64,000 bases of DNA from Ceratothoa steindachneri (Eukaryota; Arthropoda; Malacostraca; Isopoda; Cymothoidae), in the NCBI GenBank assembly GCA_963969495.1, contig OZ018330.1, positions 50,117,706 to 50,181,705 on the forward strand. Reading direction: 5' to 3'. Positions within the stretch are counted from its first letter, which is position 1; the number at the start of each line of letters is the position of its first letter. A model generated the notes under the pieces. The model was given only the letters and a program-made list of their open reading frames with translations, searched no databases and was not told the origin of the DNA. Below are positions 58,251 to 64,000 of this stretch, in pieces. A program made the position numbers and the translations under genes.

Positions 58251-59580
58251 GTTTGCCTTTTCCATTATTTTGGACGATCGAAATCAACCATGGTATTATT
58301 TCCTTCACAGATGATGTACAACTGAGTCTACTATTATATGAATAATAGTGAACTGACACCAAACAAAAACGGATGTGCAGAATTTAGAATTCCCACCGTT
58401 GTCAAAATTACTCACCGCATACTGAATGTATGTTCTTACAGTCTTTCTAACTTTAACTCATGTGGTAATTGCCCACTTAATCCGATAACCTCCTCAAGTT
58501 GTCTTAATCTAGGCTTCTCAGACTGTATACCTTTCACACATATTCTAACGTCACCATTTGATCACATATTTCCTTCCAAACTTTTCTGGAAAGATGCCCA
58601 CATTGGCTTTAGCTTAAGAAATCGATAGTCGAGACTCTGTTGTAATGGATTACCCCCCCAAAAAAAATCCTTGTAGTCGTCTAAGTTTTTTCAACTAATT
58701 TAAAACAATTTTACACCGCTGGATCCAACAATGACATCCATTTCCTCCGATCAGGTCAGGTTTTTGTATTAAGATTTGAAAAAATTCGATCTTGTAACTA
58801 AATCGAATTACATTTTTGTTATATTTTCGGTTGATCTATGTTAATATTTCTCATCCGAAATAGGTTTTTAGGATAAAAAAAACCTCATCGTTTTCTAATA
58901 CTTTTGCACTAAGCCACACTCTTTAAAAAAAAAAAAAAAAACATTTATTGGAGAAACAAAAAAAGTTGGATCGTGTGAAAAAGTGTTCATTTAAAGATAC
59001 AGAATGCAGTAAATTAAGTGGAAATATTGGGATAAAAATGATTGTAGTTTGTGTAGACTGGTGACCTCTAGGATGAACCGCTTGGGCACTAGTTGTAGAG
59101 GACTTAAGGGCGAAGTTTGGTGTACGTCTTTTGTGCCAAAGTTAATGTATACTCGCGTGTGACAGGTTCAGTTGAGGGACTAGTCCAATGGCCGCCTGCA
59201 AGCTTCAGTCGCGTGCCTACATGAGTGGTTTCTTCAGCGCTACATGGTTGCTTACGTCGTTTGCATGGCTGGGGACATTTGTGAGGGCAACCGATGTGAG
59301 GATGAGAAAAGGGGGAGTGCTTGGTGGTTGCAGAGGTGACGAGGTCACACGTTTTAGAGCTGAAAGTGATGTATTAAATTCACGAAATTCGCAGAATTTC
59401 GAACTAGCTAGTAAGATTCGCTTGAAGCTAGCTCCAAAGAGGAGGGGGAAAGGGTGGATGTGAGAGGTTTAGGATGGATAAAGGAGAAGATATGGATAAA
59501 GAATTAGTTTCACTTCGCTTATTTCTGGAAAGTCACCTTTCAATGTAATATTTATGCACTCTATTCTTAAACATATTTAC
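58251..59580. other. no recognised gene
   Basis: AT-rich, with an A homopolymer near 58926-58942. A 91-residue plus-strand frame at 59188-59463 has a hydrophobic segment (SGFFSATWLLTSFAWLGTF) and a basic end. I do not recognise it. Confidence 0.4.
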
Positions 59581-59584
59581 TAAA

Positions 59585-60192
59585 GTGCTTTAGATGACAT
59601 TCCGAGACAAGGCATTCCAAGTTGTGTTATTTTATAAGAATATAAATTTGGCCTTTTCGCTGTGTAACACCTATTCATAACTAGTTTGAAACAGTTAGCT
59701 GTAGTTAGCATCGATTTTCTAGCTCAAATATTGAGTAATAATTTATCTTAGTTAACCTGTGTAGTATTTGAAATACTTGAAAAAGATGGCCACGCAGATT
59801 CTGATCTTTCAGTGAAGGTAAATTGAAATACCCCAGCCTTTATTCGTGTGATCTACATCTTTATAAATTCAGAAATTAATTTCATTGGTCGACCCAGGAC
59901 GCGTCCCAATATTACAATGTCCTTTTGTTTTGTACCGCATACTCGGAATAAGGTCTTACAAGCGCTTTAACAGTGCATTGCATCGAAAATTTTAAATCAT
60001 TCGGGATCAAGTGTTGAATGTGTTAAAAATGGGATCATCCATATTATAACCTGTTCTAAGATTATTATGACTTATAAACATTACCTTACACTTATGAACA
60101 TTGAATTGCATCTGACATTGTTTCGACCATTTTATACTCGATCCAAGCTTTGTGCAAATTTTTACAGTCACTATGATATTTTGCCATATTAT
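59585..60192 (-). pseudogene. CR1-like LINE fragment (copy H)
   Basis: Minus strand. A palm-to-thumb part reads KICTKLGSSIKWSKQCQMQF and NVHKCKVMFISHNNLRTGYN (60170-60050). After a gap comes a C-terminal part with LGRPMKLISEFIKM near 59900 and RKSMLTTANCFKLVMNRCYT then AKRPNLYSYKITQLGMPCLG (59720-59600). The last piece corresponds to FFTYSICGKWNALP in copy D. PLE1 inserted just upstream, at the (TA)n tract. Confidence 0.7.
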
Positions 60193-60193
60193 A

Positions 60194-60197
<4 letters not shown>

Positions 60198-60264
<67 letters not shown>
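60198..60264. repeat. (TA)n microsatellite
   Basis: About 33 TA dinucleotides between CR1 copy H and the 3' end of PLE1. Confidence 0.97.
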
Positions 60265-60267
<3 letters not shown>

Positions 60268-60360
60268 ATATGAGTTGCTGCTGAACAGTCTAATCTTCAA
60301 TTTCACGGTGAATGTAAGGACACATAGGAGGCTGAGGTACATGTGATTTATTTATGAAAA

Positions 60361-60390
60361 AACGTTTCGGGCGTATCACCCATCTTCAGG
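60361..60390 (-). ncRNA. hammerhead-like motif of PLE1
   Basis: The minus strand reads CCTGAAGAT, a stem GGGTG-ATA-CGCCC (five pairs including a U-G), then GAAACGTT. CTGAAGA and GAAA are hammerhead core boxes. Hammerheads are established in PLE terminal regions. Stem III and the cleavage site are not resolved here. Confidence 0.6.
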
Positions 60391-60854
60391 TTCTAAAACA
60401 GAAATTAATCTAATACAGTTAAAGAATATTAAAAATATTAAAAATAATTAGGTTAAGACTATGTATGTAAATCAAAAATTAGAAAATAACTCAGGAATTT
60501 AAAAGGCAAGAGAATCAAATTATCAATCTAATATAACACTATTGAAACGAACAAAAACAACAAAAAACAAAAGTAAATAATTACAGTATAATATTGCTTA
60601 CCGATAACTCAGGAATTTAAAAGGTAAGATAATCAAATTATCAATCTAATGTAATCACTATTGACACGAAAAAAAAGAAACAAAAACACAAAAGGAAAAA
60701 ATTACAGTATAATAATATTGCCTACCGATGAAGTTCAGGAGAAATCACAAAGTGAAGAAATTATAAAGGATGTGGCTTAAAGAAGGATAGGAATTTGATT
60801 GGTTGGTTGTTCAATAAGAGAAGGTTGGTTGGTTGTTGAATGAGGTAATTAAAA

Positions 60855-61559
60855 TTAAGAAATAAGAAGGGGAACAGAGGTATTATCTATGTTGAGTGTA
60901 GGAGATTTTGTACGTATTAGTAGGGATTCCAAAATTCTTAGACTATATTCATTGTTATTATGACCAATTATTTCGAAGTTATCTATGGAACATTCTGTCT
61001 TGCATTGTATAATATGATTTCTAATTACAGAAACTTCCTTCTTAGACAATATTTGTCCAGTGCGATGGCTTATTCCCATGTGAGAACAAAACCTCTCTTT
61101 CAATGAGCGAACCGTACTACCAATATAGGTTCCTTGCAAACAACAAGGACAAGTAAAAGCATAAACAACACGGCTGCTCATTTCTAGAGGAAGTTTGTCT
61201 TTTGACGAGAAGAAACTTCCTATGGAAAGTGGGTTGACAAAAGTGATTTTGAAGTTGGTATGAAAGAAATATTTTTTGAGTAATTTGTTGCATTTTCTAG
61301 TGAATAATTTATTGTAAGGTCCCATTTCAGGTACTACGATTTTTTTTTCATTTTTGGGAACATTATATGAGAGAAAGGATGGAGAGTAAATTTTGGTAAG
61401 AAAATTATTGATTAGTTTGTCAACCAAAGGTGGGGGGTAACAATTATTTTTAAAATAAGACTTTAGAGTTTGGAATTCATTGTGCATTAGGGAATAATTG
61501 GAGGAGAGATGGTAACACCTATATATTAGAGATTTAATTGCACTGAGTTTTTGTGACAA
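60855..61559 (-). CDS. PLE1 RT C-terminus and GIY-YIG endonuclease frame
   Basis: A single open frame of 234 residues continues from the RT connector (SQKLSAIKSLIYRCYHLS) to the endonuclease. The GIY-YIG domain shows CPCCLQGTYIGSTVRSLKER (residues ~136-155), then SHMGISHRTG, a basic helix with SVIRNHIIQC, and RILESLLIRTKSPTLN with the catalytic Glu. The cysteine pair before YIG is typical of PLE endonucleases. The frame start at 61559 is simply the first Met after an upstream stop; the protein once continued from the RT. The frame is intact here but the element is 5'-truncated. Confidence 0.9.
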   Translation of the reverse strand: MSQKLSAIKSLIYRCYHLSSNYSLMHNEFQTLKSYFKNNCYPPPLVDKLINNFLTKIYSPSFLSYNVPKNEKKIVVPEMGPYNKLFTRKCNKLLKKYFFHTNFKITFVNPLSIGSFFSSKDKLPLEMSSRVVYAFTCPCCLQGTYIGSTVRSLKERFCSHMGISHRTGQILSKKEVSVIRNHIIQCKTECSIDNFEIIGHNNNEYSLRILESLLIRTKSPTLNIDNTSVPLLIS

Positions 61560-62000
61560 GTCACAATGGCTGAAAAAATTGATTCCTAGGCCACTAAAAG
61601 TTGGCTTTCTGTTTATTGAGGTAGTTAGTTTGTCGTTTTTTTCTATAATGACGTCTAAAAAAGGAAGTTGATAGTTACTCTATAATTGAATTGTATATTT
61701 AATGTTGGGATGATAAGAGTTTATAAAATTTAAAAAATGGTCGGCATGTTCTATATTTTCAAAAATAGCAAAGGAGTCGTCCACATACCTACGATAAAAT
61801 ATGGGTTTGAAATCTAAAGGGCAATGTTTCATAAAGTTATTTTTTTAGATGAATCATGAAAATATTAGCTGCTATTGGAGCTATTGGTGAGCCCATTCCT
61901 ACTCCATCTATCTGTTGGTAAACCTTGTTATTAAATAAAAAATAATTCTCATTAAAAATCATTTCTAAAATAGTCTTGAAATTTTACGAGAAAAATTGTG
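61560..62000 (-). pseudogene. PLE1 reverse transcriptase core fragment
   Basis: Upstream of the endonuclease frame on the minus strand: YQQIDGVGMGSPIAPIAANI (about 61930-61870), then after a shift FKPIFYRRYVDDSFAIFENI (catalytic YVDD, 61815-61755), FINSYHPNIKYT, LPFLDVIIEK and NRKPTFSGLGINFFSHCD (61615-61565). Motifs before the MGSP region are absent. A stop near 61842 and a shift near 61845 disable it. Confidence 0.88.
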
Positions 62001-62094
62001 AGGATTCCCTCTTCGTTCCATTCTTGCTTCTTGCACTCTTCCTTCCTATAAAATTGCTTAGTTTTTAGTTCCTCTGTTAACCCTTTTTACTTTC

Positions 62095-62790
62095 AATCTA
62101 TATACCATTAATAATAGCTTTGATTTATCTTCTGAAATCGCAAAGTTTGAATCGTCAAGTCCTTTTTTTTCTTTTCTAGCTTTGACATCACGTCCTAATT
62201 TACAAATATTCCCCTTCAGGCAACTATAGAGATTATTTTGACTAAAGCCTTTCCGGATAAAAATGCCCTCTTTAATGATTTCAGTTTTACACAATTCTCA
62301 CAGTTATTGCATCTAGCTGTCAAAGACAACTATGTCACTTTTAATGGTGTGATTTATCATCAAATTGAAGGTGTTAGGATGGGAAGCCCACTAGGTCCGA
62401 TTTTTGCAAATATTTTCATGTGTAATTTTTAAAGATAGACTCATCCGTGATTGTCCTTCTCAATTCAGTGCCTTATTCTACAAAAGATACATTGATGATA
62501 CCTTTGCGGTTTTTTCTTCTGGTTCTTGTTCAAAAAGGTTTTTCCATTTTATAAACAATTTACACCCTAATATTACTTTCACTCAATAATATGTTGCCAT
62601 TTCTAGATAATAATGTCTCTCGTACCCATTTCGGCATTCAAACGTGTGTTTTAAGAAAACCAACTTTCACAGGGCAGGGTTTAAATTTCTTTAGTTTCTG
62701 TGATTTAACATACAAAATTGGCGCCATTAAAACACTCCTCTTCAGAGGTTTTAATTTGTCTTCCACCTATTTTATTATGCATTTTTAATT
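62095..62790 (+). pseudogene. PLE2 reverse transcriptase
   Basis: RT motifs: TINNSFDLSSEIAKFESS (62107-62160), then after a shift SFDITS-stop-FTNIPL (catalytic Asp, about 62180-62215), VTFNGVIYHQIEGVRMGSPL (62337-62396), FYKRYIDDTFAVF (catalytic YIDD, about 62478-62516), FINNLHPNITFTQ, LPFLDNNVSRTHFG and LRKPTFTGQGLNFFSFCD (62652-62705). Frames change at about 62170, 62430 and 62585. Confidence 0.88.
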
Positions 62791-63053
62791 CATTTTTTTA
62801 AAGAATACTTTGCAAAAAATGATTACCCCTTATCTTTAGTTAAAAGCTGTATTAGGAAGTTCCTCTTCAGGCTTTATAACCCCTCCACTTCTTTTAATGT
62901 CCCAAAGGAAATCAGGTATATCCTGTTACCAGACATCAGCCCTTGTATTGACCTTCTCCGAAAACGTTTAATTTCCATTTTTAGGAAATTTTATTGTCAA
63001 ATTAATTTTAAACTTATATTTATTAATCACATTATATTGGTAATTTCTCTAAA

Positions 63054-63404
63054 GTGAAAGATAGTATTCCCACGCCGTTTAGTTCGTGCAATATATATAA
63101 ATTCATTTGCCCTAGCTGTAAGTTGGGGACCTATATAGGAAGCACAGTACGTACTCTTCAGCGGCGTTTTTGTTCTCACATGGGAATTAGCTATAGAACC
63201 GGTAAAACATTAAGTAACAAAGAGTTTTCTTCCATCAGGAAACATGCTATTGATTGTAAAACAGACGTGTCCTTAAATGATTTTTCTGTCTTAAAATTTG
63301 CTAAATCTATTTCATCTCTCTGCATTAAAGAATCACTCTGTATTAAATACAACCACCCAAATTTAAATGAGGACACGTCATCCTTTCCTCTGTTTATAAC
63401 TTAA
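63054..63404 (+). CDS. PLE2 GIY-YIG endonuclease frame
   Basis: Open frame of 116 residues: CPSCKLGTYIGSTVRTLQRR (residues ~19-38), SHMGISYRTGKTLSNKE, SIRKHAIDCK and LCIKESLCIKYNHPNLN, where the catalytic Glu is kept. It corresponds to the last 120 residues of PLE1's frame. The start ATG at 63054 follows a stop and is not the original start. The stretch between 62790 and 63050 is a decayed connector (CIRKFLFRLYNP near 62849). Confidence 0.88.
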   Translation: MKDSIPTPFSSCNIYKFICPSCKLGTYIGSTVRTLQRRFCSHMGISYRTGKTLSNKEFSSIRKHAIDCKTDVSLNDFSVLKFAKSISSLCIKESLCIKYNHPNLNEDTSSFPLFIT

Positions 63405-63782
63405 CAACCAACCAAGCTGTATTCATTCTTTGAATTCCTTCCTGTTTTCATTCGTCATTGTGATCCGACCATGTAAGGTAATGTTTCAGTGTCGATATTT
63501 TAGTTTTACCTTTTGTTTGTATCCAATTCTCTATTTTTACATTTAAATTGTTTAATTTTGTAATATTACGTTTACTTTGTTTGTCCTTAATTGATATTAT
63601 CTCTTTACAAATATTTTGCTGTTCTTTACCTCACTATTTTGTTTGTTCATTAACGTAACGTTCATTTTATATTTTTAACGTCGTTTTTGTGATTTTCTCT
63701 GATTTGTGGTTTTTAACTTTGAACTTGTGCTGTTATTTATGTTTTTAGGCTTAGATTACTCATTTAGAATTTGTTTTTAGCT

Positions 63783-63815
63783 CCTGAAGATGGGTTTTGT
63801 AATAACCCGAAACGT
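63783..63815 (+). ncRNA. hammerhead-like motif of PLE2
   Basis: Reads CCTGAAGAT, stem GGGTT-TTGTAAT-AACCC (five pairs), then GAAACGTTGG. Boxes as in PLE1, but the stem sequence differs while still pairing. Located about 85 bp before the (TA)n tract. Confidence 0.6.
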
Positions 63816-63897
63816 TGGAATTAAAGATGGGACTCGCCTTCTTCGTTTTGTCCTTCTTACTGAATATAAGACTCAAGCTTTGCAGAAGAAATCTAGG

Positions 63898-63900
<3 letters not shown>

Positions 63901-63986
<86 letters not shown>

Positions 63987-64000
63987 AGAGAGAGAGAGAG
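63901..64000. repeat. (TA)n(GA)n microsatellite at the window edge
   Basis: About 42 TA dinucleotides followed by GGAGAGAGAG to the end of the window. Confidence 0.97.

Larger units (their letters stand above)
60265..62000 (-). mobile_element. Penelope-like element PLE1 (5'-truncated)
   Basis: Minus-strand element containing the RT C-terminal half, a GIY-YIG endonuclease and a 3' region with a hammerhead-like motif ending at (TA)n. It starts near 62000 in the middle of the RT, where it meets PLE2 head to head. Confidence 0.9.
62040..63900 (+). mobile_element. Penelope-like element PLE2 (5'-truncated)
   Basis: Plus-strand element with RT, GIY-YIG endonuclease and 3' hammerhead-like end followed by (TA)n. 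It begins at about 62040 just upstream of RT motif 3 and diverges in wording from PLE1, so it is not a simple inverted copy. Confidence 0.9.

Overview
The window is eukaryotic, repeat-dominated genomic DNA, most likely from an arthropod (a crustacean or chelicerate is my guess). The pointers are the mix of elements: Polinton/Maverick, Penelope-like elements (PLEs), CR1-type and Jockey/I-type LINEs, mariner, a spliced hAT and tRNA-derived SINEs, together with long (TA)n and (CT)n tracts. I see no intact host gene, no rRNA gene, no true tRNA gene and no CRISPR. Nearly every recognisable coding stretch is a decayed mobile element, so most gene entries are pseudogenes and many short open frames are shadows.

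Layout. 0-4 kb: a LINE reverse transcriptase (RT) scrap, a ~146-bp tandem array with an inverted arm, then a Polinton relic (DNA polymerase B on the minus strand, virion-type genes on the plus strand). 4-12 kb: mostly unrecognised AT-rich DNA with a (CA)n(TA)n tract, SINE/PLE tails and a GGTT-type tract. 12-17.3 kb: a long Jockey/I-type LINE on the minus strand (zinc-knuckle ORF1, endonuclease, RT). 18.6-25 kb: a 42-bp minisatellite split by a 5.84-kb hAT element that has its own target-site duplication and contains a second LINE. 26.1-27.5 kb: an AACC-type tract.

28.4-41.7 kb: a chain of CR1-like LINE copies (A minus; B, C, D, E plus) set in what looks like one CT-rich landing tract, with (CT)n between successive copies. 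41.7-47 kb: two mariner relics, a PLE-like terminus, a SINE and another CR1 scrap. 48.3-52.3 kb: three unrelated minisatellites in succession, the first built from 12- and 13-bp units. 52.8-54.6 kb: an internally deleted LTR element. 55-60 kb: a SINE with a PLE-like tail, CR1 fragments and a mariner relic. 60.2-63.9 kb: two PLEs head to head, each ending in a hammerhead-ribozyme-like motif and a (TA)n tract.

How the parts fit: this is an accessory landscape where simple repeats act as insertion sites and LINE/PLE copies insert into and extend them. The most unusual signals are the CR1 copies chained through CT tracts, the hammerhead-like (TA)n termini with different but still pairing stems, and the two-state 12/13-bp minisatellite.
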